Positions 26,651 through 36,140 of a stretch of DNA of 64,000 nt are shown in pieces (positions within the stretch are counted from its first letter, which is position 1; each line of letters starts with the position of its first letter). A program made the translations under genes and the position numbers. This DNA is from Amphibacillus cookii (GTDB taxonomy: Bacteria > Bacillota > Bacilli > Bacillales > Amphibacillaceae), in contig NZ_JAFBDS010000009.1 in NCBI RefSeq assembly GCF_016908375.1, forward strand, positions 124,001-188,000. The letters run 5' to 3'. The notes under the pieces were generated by a model. That model saw only the letters and a list, made by a program, of their open reading frames with translations. It was not told where the DNA came from and did not search any database.

Positions 26651-27047
26651 TTGCTTCCTCTTTTGTTTGAATGGCAAGTCTGGCTAACTGATCTGCTTGT
26701 TTATTTTGATTATCTGGTATCCATTTGATAAAGCAATAAGGAAATGAATCGATAAGAGGTTGTGCCTTCTGTAATAATGGTTGAAATTGTTTATTTTTAA
26801 TATAACCTCTCTCAACAGCATCAACGACTAGCTTAGAATCTGAACGAATAGATAAAATTTGGTCTGGATAATGAAGATGACAGTATTGTAAAGCATTGAT
26901 CAATGCTCTGAATTCCGCTTCATGATTCGTCGTTATCCCAATATAGGTGTATCCTTGTTGACAATTATCCTTATTCCTAATAATAAAGCTTGTCCCACTT
27001 GGACCTGGATAACCTGCTGTAGCACCATCAATATAAACAGTTAACAA
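26628..27047 (-). CDS. ypeP: RNase H-like protein (YpeP type)
   Basis: A 139-residue RNase HI-fold protein with the acidic active-site residues YIDGATAG (Asp), NHEAEFRAL (Glu) and SDSKLVVD (Asp), and a final Asp near QADQLARLA. It should cut RNA in RNA-DNA hybrids. The TTG start at 27047 is inferred from AGGAAG 8 bp upstream; the frame is open further back into the cspD terminator, which cannot be coding start. Gene order cspD-ypeP is conserved in Bacillus. Confidence 0.8.
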   Translation of the reverse strand: MLTVYIDGATAGYPGPSGTSFIIRNKDNCQQGYTYIGITTNHEAEFRALINALQYCHLHYPDQILSIRSDSKLVVDAVERGYIKNKQFQPLLQKAQPLIDSFPYCFIKWIPDNQNKQADQLARLAIQTKEEAITECLSL

Positions 27048-27103
27048 TACTTCCACTTCCTTTTGTTTGTGATGAGATGATAAAATCATACTTTTTTGTA
27101 TAG

Positions 27104-27131
27104 AAAACGGTGACACAATGGTCACCGTTTG
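27104..27131 (-). terminator. terminator of cspD
   Basis: AAACGGTGAC (27105-27114) and GTCACCGTTT (27121-27130) form a perfect 10-bp stem. On the minus strand it is followed by TTCTATAC with few T, so efficiency is uncertain. Confidence 0.6.
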
Positions 27132-27136
27132 AATGA

Positions 27137-27337
27137 TTAATTTTTTTCAACATTAGCAGCTTGTGGGCCTCGGTCACCTTCAATGATTTCAAATGTGACT
27201 GATTGACCTTCTTCCAAAGTCTTAAAGCCTTCTTCTTGGATTGCAGAATAATGTACGAAGACGTCATCGCCTTCTTCTAATTGGATGAAGCCGTAACCTT
27301 TCTCTGCATTAAACCATTTTACAATACCATTTTGCAT
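27137..27337 (-). CDS. cspD: cold shock protein
   Basis: A 66-residue single cold-shock domain, an RNA/DNA chaperone. RNP-1 is KGYGFIQ (residues 13-19) and RNP-2 is DVFVHYSAI (25-33). The usual Phe in KGFGFI is Tyr here. The start has AGGAGG 10 bp upstream. A roughly 150-nt leader with a long hairpin separates it from its promoter. Neighbour ypeP on the same strand supports the cspD name. Confidence 0.95.
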   Translation of the reverse strand: MQNGIVKWFNAEKGYGFIQLEEGDDVFVHYSAIQEEGFKTLEEGQSVTFEIIEGDRGPQAANVEKN

Positions 27338-27400
27338 GTGTACATAATCCTCCTAGATATTCACGATAAAACGTGATTAAAATACAAATAAGATGAAAAT

Positions 27401-27462
27401 GAAAAAAGTAGCCTCATGAGAAGTGTAGGATCTTACCTGCATCACTTCAATTAAGGCTACTT
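27401..27462 (-). promoter_or_regulatory. long hairpin with T-run in the cspD leader (possible attenuator)
   Basis: Read on the minus strand: AGTAGCCT ... GAAGTG ... CACTTC ... AGGCTACT then TTTTTT. Outer arms at 27454-27462 and 27406-27414, inner arms at 27443-27448 and 27420-27425. It resembles an intrinsic terminator placed between the promoter and the cspD ribosome binding site, so it may act as a temperature-sensitive attenuator. A further small hairpin (TCACGATAAAACGTGA, 27361-27376) lies nearer the start. Confidence 0.5.
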
Positions 27463-27497
27463 GCATATAGATCCAAACATCTTCTTTGCTTAATTAA

Positions 27498-27526
27498 ATG
27501 ATAGCGCAATTGTCAAAAGACGTCAA
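27498..27526 (-). promoter_or_regulatory. sigma-A promoter of cspD
   Basis: On the minus strand TTGACG (27526-27521), 17 bp, TATCAT (27503-27498). This would give a leader of about 150 nt. Confidence 0.6.
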
Positions 27527-27542
27527 GCCTTGCAACTTCCCA

Positions 27543-27855
27543 ATTTATCACAGGTAACCGTTCGTAAAACCCCCCGTCAAAAGAGAGCGTAGAGCAAATC
27601 GATTGAGGGCGGTGATAACGGGAGCTAATCTCCGGATTCACTAAACGAACCATCAGTGGGCAGGTAAGATCGTAGACTAAAACCACCACATCTCTAAGAA
27701 GGATTACAGACTAAGACCGCCACGTCCTTAAAAGAGGATTACAGACTAAGACCGCCACGTCCTGTGGCAACGTCTGCATAACCTACATCCTGTAGGCCCA
27801 CGTCTGCATGACCTACATCCTGTAGGCCTCCGTCCGCTGATTGAAGGTTCATTTT
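27543..27855 (+). repeat. interspersed two-hairpin repeat, copy 5 (long form)
   Basis: About 313 bp, opposite in orientation to copy 2 and carrying the same extra module in the second loop. Inside are GGATTACAGACTAAGACCGC twice (28-bp unit at 27701-27728 and 27736-27763) and the pair CGTCTGCATRACCTACATCC (27770-27798 and 27801-27828). It ends CCGCTGATTGAAGGTTC. It fills most of the gap between the cspD promoter and the HD hydrolase gene. Confidence 0.9.
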
Positions 27856-27899
27856 ATCAATAAACACAATAGTTAAAGCATCATTGAAAGGGTGGGAAT

Positions 27900-28493
27900 A
27901 TGGAACATAACGAAAAACAATTAAATGAAATTAAACAATATATCTTTCAAATATTTAGTCATGACGTTAGTGGACATGATTACGAACACATGCATCGTGT
28001 TGCGCAATTATCGCGCAAAATTGCAGAAAAAGAAGCAAGCGATGTACATCTTTGTGAAATATCTGGTTGGGTCCATGACCTGATTGATCACAAGTTGACA
28101 GATGATGTAGCAAAAAGCAAACAAGAATTAACAAACCTATTAAATAAAATTAAATTATCAGATAAACAGATCCAAGCTGTCGTCGAGGCAATTGACACGG
28201 TATCTTTTAGTAAAGGTGTTCTTCCAACGAGTAAGATCGGTCAAATCGTTCAAGATGCTGATCGTTTAGATGCTATTGGAGCTATTGGTGTGGCACGTGC
28301 GTTTAGTTTTGGCGCTTCAAGAGGACGACCACTCTATGCCGCAAATGGTCAGTCCACTATTGAACATTTCGATCACAAACTATTTAAGATTAAGGATCAA
28401 CTACACACAACATATGCGAAGCAATTAGCGACCGAACGTCATCAATTTCTTGAATTATTTTACCAGCAATTTTTAAAAGAGTGGCCTGATTAA
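27900..28493 (+). CDS. ypgQ: HD domain phosphohydrolase (YpgQ)
   Basis: A metal-dependent HD hydrolase of 197 residues: H in GHDYEHMHRV, the HD pair in GWVHDLIDHK (near 60-61), and a late Asp in VQDADRLDAIGAIGVAR. YpgQ of B. subtilis hydrolyses nucleoside triphosphates to pyrophosphate; that activity is inferred here. ATG with GGGTGGG upstream. In Bacillus ypgQ is close to ypeP and cspD. Confidence 0.88.
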   Translation: MEHNEKQLNEIKQYIFQIFSHDVSGHDYEHMHRVAQLSRKIAEKEASDVHLCEISGWVHDLIDHKLTDDVAKSKQELTNLLNKIKLSDKQIQAVVEAIDTVSFSKGVLPTSKIGQIVQDADRLDAIGAIGVARAFSFGASRGRPLYAANGQSTIEHFDHKLFKIKDQLHTTYAKQLATERHQFLELFYQQFLKEWPD

Positions 28494-28499
28494 TCAAAA

Positions 28500-29531
28500 T
28501 TAGTGTAGTGAAACACGGCGACTGCCTAAATATCTCGACTGCCAATATTCGTTTGTCAACTCAGTAATAGAGACCCCTTGCGATTCACTCGCATGGATAA
28601 ATTGGTTGTTACCTAAATATATACCAGCATGAGAGGGACCCTTCTTATACGTTTCAAAAAAGACAAGATCACCAATTGAGGGCTGATCAACTTTAATGGT
28701 TCGATGCCACATATCTGATACCGTTCTTGGAAGTGACACGCCGTGTTGGTCAAAAGTAAATTGAATAAAACCACTACAATCGAAGCCGGAAGGGGAAGTA
28801 CCGCCCCATTCATAACGTGAGCCCATTTGAGATTTAGCTGTTTGTATAATCGATTCTATCTGTGTATTGGTTTGATCTTTTTCGATCGATTGTGCGGAGC
28901 TCTCTTGTTCCTCTTCTTGTTGATCGCTTGGTGTCTCAAGCACTTGTATTTCTGTTTCATCTTCTATATTATTAATGAATTCAGTTGTTACATGTGGGGT
29001 TTCTGGCAGGCCGAATGCTCGTTGCGCCTGCAACAAAGCTGCTTCTGTAATGGGTCCATAAATGCTATCTAGCTGATCACTATAATAGCCGAAATAAGAG
29101 AGAGCTTTTTGCAATCCCTTAATTTCTTCACTTTTCTCACCATATTGTAAAGGATGATCAATAGCTGTCAATTGATTGAGATAATAACGTCTTTCTGCTT
29201 TCATAATGGACTCTAGCGTTTCTGTATTCAAAGCCCCATTCGAATCGATATCATGATCAATTTGAAATCTTTTCAGTGCATACTCTGTAAATAAACCAAA
29301 TTCACCATCAATGGTCTCATCAAAATAATTTAGGTTATTTAACTTTTGTTGTATAATACGAATAGTTGGACTATGGTCACCAAAAGCAATAAATTCTTCT
29401 TTTTCAGTTATTAACCATTGATTTTGCAGAAGTGGATAAGCATCGACATAAAAAGTGAAAGGCTGACTGGCAATATAGCCATAGGCAACTGACTGCTTAA
29501 CAAGATGATTAATATCTGCTTGAGCTAACAA
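28500..29531 (-). CDS. NlpC/P60 peptidoglycan endopeptidase with two PG-binding domains
   Basis: Two peptidoglycan-binding type 1 repeats (near 50-105 and 125-180), an acidic Gln/Glu linker (about 195-225), then an NlpC/P60 domain with Cys in GFDCSGF (near 251) and His in PSHAGIYLG (near 299), plus FIHASES. Such enzymes cut gamma-D-Glu to diamino acid bonds. The TTG start follows AAGGAGG closely. Oddly, no signal peptide or membrane helix precedes the first domain, so export is unexplained; a mother-cell or spore role, or a missed upstream start, are options. Confidence 0.82.
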   Translation of the reverse strand: MLAQADINHLVKQSVAYGYIASQPFTFYVDAYPLLQNQWLITEKEEFIAFGDHSPTIRIIQQKLNNLNYFDETIDGEFGLFTEYALKRFQIDHDIDSNGALNTETLESIMKAERRYYLNQLTAIDHPLQYGEKSEEIKGLQKALSYFGYYSDQLDSIYGPITEAALLQAQRAFGLPETPHVTTEFINNIEDETEIQVLETPSDQQEEEQESSAQSIEKDQTNTQIESIIQTAKSQMGSRYEWGGTSPSGFDCSGFIQFTFDQHGVSLPRTVSDMWHRTIKVDQPSIGDLVFFETYKKGPSHAGIYLGNNQFIHASESQGVSITELTNEYWQSRYLGSRRVSLH

Positions 29532-29666
29532 TCAAACGCCTCCTTATCATTATAATATTGTTTTTAAAAGTGTATTCACTAAATAATCAATAAATGTGTA
29601 TTGAACCTGTTGTTATTATTCTGTAATATTAAACAGGAAATAAGTAATTAAGTGGGGAGTGATCTA

Positions 29667-30626
29667 ATGTCAAATAGTGAACAAGCATATTTAAGTTTAT
29701 GCCAGTCTATCTTAAATGAAGGATATAAAAAGAACGACCGTACAAATACAGGTACATACTCAATTTTTGGCGCACAAATGCGCTTTGATTTATCAAAAGG
29801 GTTTCCGTTACTAACGACAAAAAAAGTTAATTTCAAATTAATTGCATCTGAACTTATCTGGTTTCTTCGTGGTGACACTAACATTCAATATTTAGTTAAA
29901 AACCATAACAACATATGGAATGAATGGGCATTTAAACGTTGGGTAGAAAGCAGTGATTATCAGGGTCCAGATATGACTGATTTCGGTAATAGAAGCTTAG
30001 TTGATCCAGAATTCAATATTCAATATCAACATGAAATGGATAAATTCAAACAACAAATTATCAATAATAATGATTTCGCTGAAAAATATGGTGAGCTTGG
30101 GCCCGTTTATGGTAAGCAATGGCGAGCATGGCAAACATCAAAAGGGGAAACCATTGATCAAATAGCGAATGTCATTGAGTCAATAAAACATAACCCTGAT
30201 TCACGTCGTCATATTGTGTCTGCATGGAACCCAGAAGATGTACCAAAAAATATGGCATTGCCCCCATGTCACACACTGTTTCAATTTTATGTGGCAGACG
30301 GAAAGTTATCATGTCAGCTTTATCAACGAAGTGCAGATGTCTTTCTAGGCGTTCCGTTTAACATTGCTAGTTATGCATTACTCACACATTTGATTGCACA
30401 CGAGTGTGGATTAGCGGTGGGTGAGTTTGTTCATACGTTAGGCGATGCACATATTTATCAAAACCATGTTGATCAAGTGAAGACCCAACTTACACGTGAG
30501 TGTCTTTCATTACCCACAATAGCCATTAACGACAAGCTTTCTTCGATATTTGATATTGAGTTAGAAGATATAAGCATAGATAACTATCAATCACATCCAG
30601 CAATAAAGGCGCCTATTGCTGTATAA
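29667..30626 (+). CDS. thyA: thymidylate synthase
   Basis: Folate-dependent ThyA converts dUMP to dTMP. The catalytic Cys is in [14 protein letters not shown] (near residue 200), and [20 protein letters not shown] is the classic dUMP/folate signature. At 319 residues it is the long form with the roughly 50-residue insertion (about 75-130) known from Lactobacillus casei and Staphylococcus. ATG 29667 has GGGGAG upstream. It is followed by dfrA after 13 bp. Confidence 0.96.
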   Translation: MSNSEQAYLSLCQSILNEGYKKNDRTNTGTYSIFGAQMRFDLSKGFPLLTTKKVNFKLIASELIWFLRGDTNIQYLVKNHNNIWNEWAFKRWVESSDYQGPDMTDFGNRSLVDPEFNIQYQHEMDKFKQQIINNNDFAEKYGELGPVYGKQWRAWQTSKGETIDQIANVIESIKHNPDSRRHIVSAWNPEDVPKNMALPPCHTLFQFYVADGKLSCQLYQRSADVFLGVPFNIASYALLTHLIAHECGLAVGEFVHTLGDAHIYQNHVDQVKTQLTRECLSLPTIAINDKLSSIFDIELEDISIDNYQSHPAIKAPIAV

Positions 30627-30639
30627 TGGAGGGATATTT

Positions 30640-31128
30640 TTGATTTCAATGATTGCCGCACACGATCAAAATCGATTAATCGGTGAAGACAACTGGATGC
30701 CTTGGGATATCCCGAATGATTTAGGGTACTTCAAAGCCATGACAACTGGTAAAACGATTGTTATGGGTAGAAAAACGTTTGCGTCATTTGGTAAACCCCT
30801 TCCTAATCGACATAATATTGTCTTAACACGTGATAAGCATTTTCAAGCAGCTGGTTGTGAGATTTACCATGATATCAGTGTATTACTTGAAAAATTACAG
30901 CATATTGGTGATGAAGAGGTAATTATTATTGGAGGGGGAGAGATCTATCAATTTTTTTTACCTTATGCGGATCGCCTCTATATTACCTATATTGATGATG
31001 CATTTGATGGTGACACCTATTTTCCAGCATATGAATTATCCGATTGGACACTAACGACCAAAGAAAAAGGAATAAAAAATAAAGAAAACCCATATGATTA
31101 CTATTTCTTACAATACGATCGCCGTTAG
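30640..31128 (+). CDS. dfrA: dihydrofolate reductase
   Basis: It regenerates tetrahydrofolate from the dihydrofolate made by ThyA, so the pair is functional and co-transcribed. The TTG start at 30640 lies 6 bp after GGAGGG and gives the family start MISMIAAHDQNRLIG; the next ATG (30649) would cut into the first strand. Active-site parts WDIPNDL, GRKTF and the NADPH loop IIGGGEIYQ are present. 162 residues is normal. Confidence 0.95.
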   Translation: MISMIAAHDQNRLIGEDNWMPWDIPNDLGYFKAMTTGKTIVMGRKTFASFGKPLPNRHNIVLTRDKHFQAAGCEIYHDISVLLEKLQHIGDEEVIIIGGGEIYQFFLPYADRLYITYIDDAFDGDTYFPAYELSDWTLTTKEKGIKNKENPYDYYFLQYDRR

Positions 31129-31145
31129 TATAAAGGAGTTTTATG

Positions 31146-31361
31146 ATGCAAACTTTCCACCAGTATGTAATGCGTTACCGAGGTACCAAACAACAAACAG
31201 AAGAACAAAAATTAGCTGAGTGGATCTTTCACGATCATGACTTCCCAAAACACAGCTATTCCTATGATGAAATTAGTCGTTACTTAGAATGGAACATCCC
31301 TTTTACCAATGCCGTTAGTATATTTGATCAACTATGGGATGACTATTTAGAAACACGATAA
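31146..31361 (+). CDS. yozE: YozE-like (UPF0346) small protein
   Basis: A 71-residue sterile-alpha-motif-like protein. FHQYVMRYR, FPKHSYSYDEISRYLE and IFDQLWDDYLE are the UPF0346 landmarks. The second of two adjacent ATGs is chosen for spacing from AAGGAG and because it aligns with known family starts. It closes the thyA-dfrA unit. Function unknown. Confidence 0.85.
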   Translation: MQTFHQYVMRYRGTKQQTEEQKLAEWIFHDHDFPKHSYSYDEISRYLEWNIPFTNAVSIFDQLWDDYLETR

Positions 31362-31362
31362 T

Positions 31363-31388
31363 AGACTCTAGCTTTGCTAGGGTCTTCA
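31363..31388 (+). terminator. terminator of thyA-dfrA-yozE
   Basis: AGACTCTAGC (31363-31372), loop TTT, GCTAGGGTCT (31376-31385), then TCATT. Stem with one G-T pair. Confidence 0.65.
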
Positions 31389-31392
31389 TTAC

Positions 31393-31527
31393 TTTTATCA
31401 CAGATAACCGTCCGTAAGCCCACAACAAAAAAGTATCTATTAAGGCGGACGCTAATGTCTGATTCACTCAGCTAACCATCAGTGAGCAAAGAACAAGAAT
31501 GTCTACTGTTTGAAGGTTCGTTGTATT
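31393..31527 (+). repeat. interspersed two-hairpin repeat, copy 6
   Basis: TTTTATCACAGATAACCGTC, CGGACGCTAATGTC, GATTCACTCAGCTAACCATCAG and a final TGTTTGAAGGTTCG. The second hairpin is imperfect. It lies directly behind the yozE terminator. Confidence 0.88.
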
Positions 31528-31568
31528 TCGATGGTGGGTAGGATGGAGTAAATTGGAGGACCAAAGAT

Positions 31569-32723
31569 ATGAGAATATTACATACTGCCGATTGGCATTT
31601 AGGTAAAATTGTAAACAACGTCTATATGACTGAAGATCAAAGTTATATACTAGAACAATTTTTTGAAATTATTAACGACCAAAAACCCGATGTAATCATT
31701 ATTGCAGGTGATATATATGACCGCTCGATACCACCAAAAGAGGCAGTAGATTTATTGGATCAAACCTTTACTAGATTAATAACAGACTATTCAATACCCG
31801 TACTTATCACATCTGGAAATCATGACAGTCCTGATCGCTTACATTTTGGCAGTCGATTATTTAGGAAAAATCAACTCTTTATTGAATCGAAAATAACATT
31901 ACCTGTCGAACAATTGACTTACACAGATCAACAGGGACCCGTTAACTTTTATTTGATTCCCTATTTCGAACCCGCTGATATTAAAGCGCTTTTTCCTAAT
32001 CATAAAATACAATCACATCAAGATGCCATGGCCGTTATTATTCAATCAATCGAAGCACGTTTAAATAAACAAGAACGACACGTTTGTATTGCCCATGCTT
32101 TTTTAGCCGGAGGGATGGCCTCAGAATCAGAGGATCGTTTATCTATGATCGGCGGTAACCCCTACGTTGATGTTGATATTTTTAATGCTTTCGATTATGT
32201 TGCACTTGGTCACCTTCATCAACCCCAAAAAGTAAAGCGAGATACCGTTCAATATAGTGGCTCCCTACTGAAATATTCATTTTCAGAAGCTAGCCAACAA
32301 AAATCGGTAACGATCATTGAACTTGAAGCGCATAATCCAACGAAAATAACAAGGGTGCCGTTAATACCAAGAAAAGAGATGCGCATAATAGAAGGCTATT
32401 TCGAACAGCTTATTTCCGATGCATATTATAAACCAAGTGAAGACTATATCCAAGTTTGTTTATTAGACGATGGACAAGTCCTTGATCCTGTAAGTCAATT
32501 AAGAAAAAAATTTCCTAATATTCTAAGATTAGAAAGAAGAGTTAAACAATCGAATCAACGTTTAGATCAACTTCAACATGCTAAAGAAAAGCAGCATTTA
32601 TCACATCAAGAATTGTTTCATAATTTTTATAAAGAAATCAAGGGCGAAGCGATTTCGGAAACAAGAGAAAAGATGATCAATGAGATAATCGAACAACTAA
32701 TGTTGCAAAAGAGGAGACAATAA
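31569..32723 (+). CDS. sbcD: exonuclease subunit SbcD
   Basis: The Mre11-type nuclease of the SbcCD complex, which cleaves DNA hairpins and protein-blocked ends. Metal motifs are HTADWHLGK (residues 5-13), AGDIYDR, GNHDSPDR and GHLHQPQ. 384 residues is normal. It stops one base before the sbcC start region, so the two subunits are translated together. Confidence 0.95.
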   Translation: MRILHTADWHLGKIVNNVYMTEDQSYILEQFFEIINDQKPDVIIIAGDIYDRSIPPKEAVDLLDQTFTRLITDYSIPVLITSGNHDSPDRLHFGSRLFRKNQLFIESKITLPVEQLTYTDQQGPVNFYLIPYFEPADIKALFPNHKIQSHQDAMAVIIQSIEARLNKQERHVCIAHAFLAGGMASESEDRLSMIGGNPYVDVDIFNAFDYVALGHLHQPQKVKRDTVQYSGSLLKYSFSEASQQKSVTIIELEAHNPTKITRVPLIPRKEMRIIEGYFEQLISDAYYKPSEDYIQVCLLDDGQVLDPVSQLRKKFPNILRLERRVKQSNQRLDQLQHAKEKQHLSHQELFHNFYKEIKGEAISETREKMINEIIEQLMLQKRRQ

Positions 32724-32724
32724 T

Positions 32725-35700
32725 ATGCGCGCTTTAACTTTAACCATGACAGCATTCGGACCTTATCGAAATCAACAAATATTGGATTTCAAGCAACTAG
32801 GTGAAGAATCTATTTTTCTGATCACTGGTCCTACTGGATCTGGAAAAACAACGATTTTCGATGCGATTTGCTTTGCTTTGTATGGAAAAGCTAGTGGCAG
32901 TGATCGTGATTATGATACGTTACGTAGTGATTTTGCTGACTTATTAGAGCCAACTGAAGTGAGCTTTTCTTTTGAATTAAAGGGGAAAGAATACTTAATT
33001 ATTCGTCGACCAAAACAAGAACGGCCTAAAGAACGTGGAGACGGTACACGTGAAGAACCTGCCATAGCGAACTTATACCAACTTAAAAACGGTGAACAAC
33101 AGCTCCTTTATAGTAAGGCGAAAGAAGTAAACGAAACCATAGAAATGATGCTCGGTCTTGATTATAATCAATTTTTAAAAATGATTATGATTCCTCAAGG
33201 AGAATTCAGAAAATTAATTACTGAAAATAGTAATGAGCGTGAAAAGATCTTACAAAAAATATTCCATACGTATTTTTATCGGGATATCATTGATCAATTA
33301 AAAGAAAGGTCAACACAAGTACAATTAAAACTTGAGCGGCTTAATCATGATATTGACCATGGGTTAGCGCAAGTTGAGTGGTTGGAATCGGAACAACAAA
33401 GAGAAAATTGGACAAGGGACAACTACATTAAAGCGCTGGAAAATAAAATAACTGGTTTATCATCAAAGATTGATGATAAACAACAACAACAAACACAAAA
33501 ACAAAAAAGTTTGGCAGTCGCACAATCTCAATTAAGACAAGCCGAACAATTAGCTGATCTATTTCATACATACGATCAACTATTAGAGGAAAAACAAGGG
33601 CTTTCAAAACAGCAGCCAATCATTCAAGAACAACAAAACACATTGGAAAAAGCGATCCAGGCCAAATCACTTGAACCATATGAAGCAGATTTACAAAGGC
33701 GCTATCAAGAATGGCTAGAGCAAAAGCAAATAAAAGATCAGAAAATAAAAGAACTTGATACATTAAAACAACAGTTTTCTCAACAACAAGAACAATTTTC
33801 CGAGTTAGAATCCTTATACGAAGCGAATGCAACACAACTAAAAAAACAACAAGAACTTGAAATGAAACGTCAAGCTTGGGAACAAGTTCTTAAGTTCGAT
33901 CAAGTGATAAGTCAAGAAAATAAGGAAAAAGACGAGATAGAGCAAGAATATAATCACAAAAAAGATCATATGCTAACCAAGCAAAAAAAACTTGAAAGCA
34001 TAGAAACGGAATTAAAGCTTGAAAACCAGTGGTCAACCCAAACTCATCAATTAAAAATAGAAATGAATGAGATGGAGGAAAAGCACGATCAAGCTAAAAA
34101 ACTACAAAAAGCTTTTCAGACATGGAATGAAATCAGCGATTTTTATCATACCGTTGAGTTAAACTATAAAGAGTTAGATCAACAGTTACTCAAGACAAAA
34201 CAACAATTGCAAAAACATGAAAATACCAACATCCAATATCAAGCCACACAATTAGCAAAACATTTATCTGCTGGATCGCCTTGTCCTGTATGTGGATCAA
34301 CGACACACCCAAATAAAGCTAATGACCATGTACAAGCATTAAATCAAACAGATAAATCCTTTTATGTCTCAAAAATTGATGAGATAGAATTAAAATTAGC
34401 TGATACACGCGACCAATTAATTGAAGTGAAAGCAAATCGACAAACGCAATTACATCTTGTAGAAGAATTGGCAAATAAATTAGATTTATCTTTTGAGCTG
34501 TTAGATGATGCGCGAATTAACGAAGTAAGAAATAATTATCAAACAGAATGCCAACAACTTATCAATCGTGATCAAGCGTTAAAACAAGAACAACAGAAAA
34601 TTCAAGGTTATAAAATAAAGAAGAATCAACTTCAAGACCAACTAAAAGTTATAGAAGCAGATCTTGAAAAAATTAGTCACCAACTACAGCAAAAAAATGA
34701 TCAATTAACACATTTACATGGTCAACGCGCTTCTTACCAAAAAGACTTACCAGAGACTGATCTGACTTATCAAGAATGGGCTGATCACCTAGAAAGTGAA
34801 AAAAATCATTTAGAACAATGGCTAACACGCTATAATGAGAAAAAGCAAGAGCTTACTGACTTAAGTAATCGGATTGAAACAGAGCGTGTCCATTTTAAAT
34901 CGATTTTATCCTTTACAGAAAAATTAAAAGATTATTATAATGAAGCTAGTAAAACATTTTACGAAAAACGGGTAGAAACATCCTTTGAAGATTTACAAAC
35001 GTACCAAGAAGCCAAAATGTCAGAAGCACAACAACAAGACCTAACCGATCAAATTCAAATCTATCAAGATCAAGTGAATAAAGTGACAGCAAGATTAGAG
35101 CAATTAACTACTCAATTAAGAGACAAAGAAAAGCCAAATCTCAAGGAGTGGCAAGATAAAGCAGATGGCATTCAGCGAGAATATGAGCAACTCATTCGTG
35201 AATTAGAACAGCAAGAGTATCAGTTAGAACATGATAAGAAAATTTATCATCAGACGAACAAGCAATTAAAAGCATATAGCGAACATCAACAAGATTTCGT
35301 TGACGTAACAGCATTATCAGATTTAGCTAGGGGGGACAATCACTTGAAGCTATCCTTCGAACGCTATGTCTTAACGTCTTTCCTAGATGAAATTTTATTA
35401 CAGGCAAATTTAAGATTTGATCAACTTAGTGATCACCGTTACCAATTGTTAAGAAGTGATCAACTAGCCAAACGAGGGGCACAAAGCGGTCTTGATATAG
35501 AAGTGCTTGACCAGCAAACAGGGAAAAAGCGCTCAGTAAAGACATTATCTGGTGGTGAAGGTTTTAAAGCTTCGTTAAGTTTAGCCCTAGGGATGGCCGA
35601 TGTCGTCCAAGCACATGCTGGTGGCGTACAGCTTGATACATTATTTATAGATGAAGGATTTGGCACATTGGATGAAATTTCTTTAGAACAAGCAATCGAA

Positions 35701-35835
35701 ACGTTAAAAACCTTACAACACTCTAATCGCGTATTAGGTATTATTTCTCATGTTCCTCAACTTAAAGAGGAAATATATGCTAAATTACAAATTAATGTTA
35801 CACCGCAAGGGTCAACTGCTAGCTTTAGACTATAG
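32725..35835 (+). CDS. sbcC: exonuclease subunit SbcC
   Basis: A Rad50-like SMC ATPase, 1036 residues. Walker A GPTGSGKTT is near 35-43, then two long Gln/Glu/Lys-rich coiled coils flanking a zinc hook CPVC at 520-523, then the ABC signature LSGGEGF (near 941) and Walker B LFIDEGFGTLD (near 973). It partners with SbcD. A hairpin nuclease is notable in a genome strewn with hairpin-forming repeats. Confidence 0.95.
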   Translation: MRALTLTMTAFGPYRNQQILDFKQLGEESIFLITGPTGSGKTTIFDAICFALYGKASGSDRDYDTLRSDFADLLEPTEVSFSFELKGKEYLIIRRPKQERPKERGDGTREEPAIANLYQLKNGEQQLLYSKAKEVNETIEMMLGLDYNQFLKMIMIPQGEFRKLITENSNEREKILQKIFHTYFYRDIIDQLKERSTQVQLKLERLNHDIDHGLAQVEWLESEQQRENWTRDNYIKALENKITGLSSKIDDKQQQQTQKQKSLAVAQSQLRQAEQLADLFHTYDQLLEEKQGLSKQQPIIQEQQNTLEKAIQAKSLEPYEADLQRRYQEWLEQKQIKDQKIKELDTLKQQFSQQQEQFSELESLYEANATQLKKQQELEMKRQAWEQVLKFDQVISQENKEKDEIEQEYNHKKDHMLTKQKKLESIETELKLENQWSTQTHQLKIEMNEMEEKHDQAKKLQKAFQTWNEISDFYHTVELNYKELDQQLLKTKQQLQKHENTNIQYQATQLAKHLSAGSPCPVCGSTTHPNKANDHVQALNQTDKSFYVSKIDEIELKLADTRDQLIEVKANRQTQLHLVEELANKLDLSFELLDDARINEVRNNYQTECQQLINRDQALKQEQQKIQGYKIKKNQLQDQLKVIEADLEKISHQLQQKNDQLTHLHGQRASYQKDLPETDLTYQEWADHLESEKNHLEQWLTRYNEKKQELTDLSNRIETERVHFKSILSFTEKLKDYYNEASKTFYEKRVETSFEDLQTYQEAKMSEAQQQDLTDQIQIYQDQVNKVTARLEQLTTQLRDKEKPNLKEWQDKADGIQREYEQLIRELEQQEYQLEHDKKIYHQTNKQLKAYSEHQQDFVDVTALSDLARGDNHLKLSFERYVLTSFLDEILLQANLRFDQLSDHRYQLLRSDQLAKRGAQSGLDIEVLDQQTGKKRSVKTLSGGEGFKASLSLALGMADVVQAHAGGVQLDTLFIDEGFGTLDEISLEQAIETLKTLQHSNRVLGIISHVPQLKEEIYAKLQINVTPQGSTASFRL

Positions 35836-35891
35836 ATTGTGACATTTCACTTGACGATATACCAATTAAATTAAGAGAGGAGTGCGTATCC

Positions 35892-36140
35892 ATGACTATG
35901 CCTTTAACCTTAGAATGGACTTTAGTAACTGAAGGGAAAGAAGAACGAGTAAAAGATCAAGATAATCTATTTAAAATGTCAACTGATGGTTATCGTTTAT
36001 ACCCAATCCAAGATCAGATTGAAATTAGACGACATAAAGATTCAGATCAAATTGGATTTGGCAGAATAATAGAACTGACCTGGCGAGACAAAAAAACTTT
36101 TTGTATTTATCAACTGGATTCATTATACAGTGTCAATTAA
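35892..36140 (+). CDS. DUF2584 family protein
   Basis: An 82-residue soluble protein. MPLTLEWTLVTEGKEERV, the LYPIQDQIEIRR stretch and the end YQLDSLYSVN are the landmarks of DUF2584, a small family of unknown function in Bacillaceae. ATG with AGAGAGGAG upstream. A palindrome, ACAGTGTC/GACACTGT, spans the stop codon and may help termination, though no T-run follows. Confidence 0.75.
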   Translation: MTMPLTLEWTLVTEGKEERVKDQDNLFKMSTDGYRLYPIQDQIEIRRHKDSDQIGFGRIIELTWRDKKTFCIYQLDSLYSVN

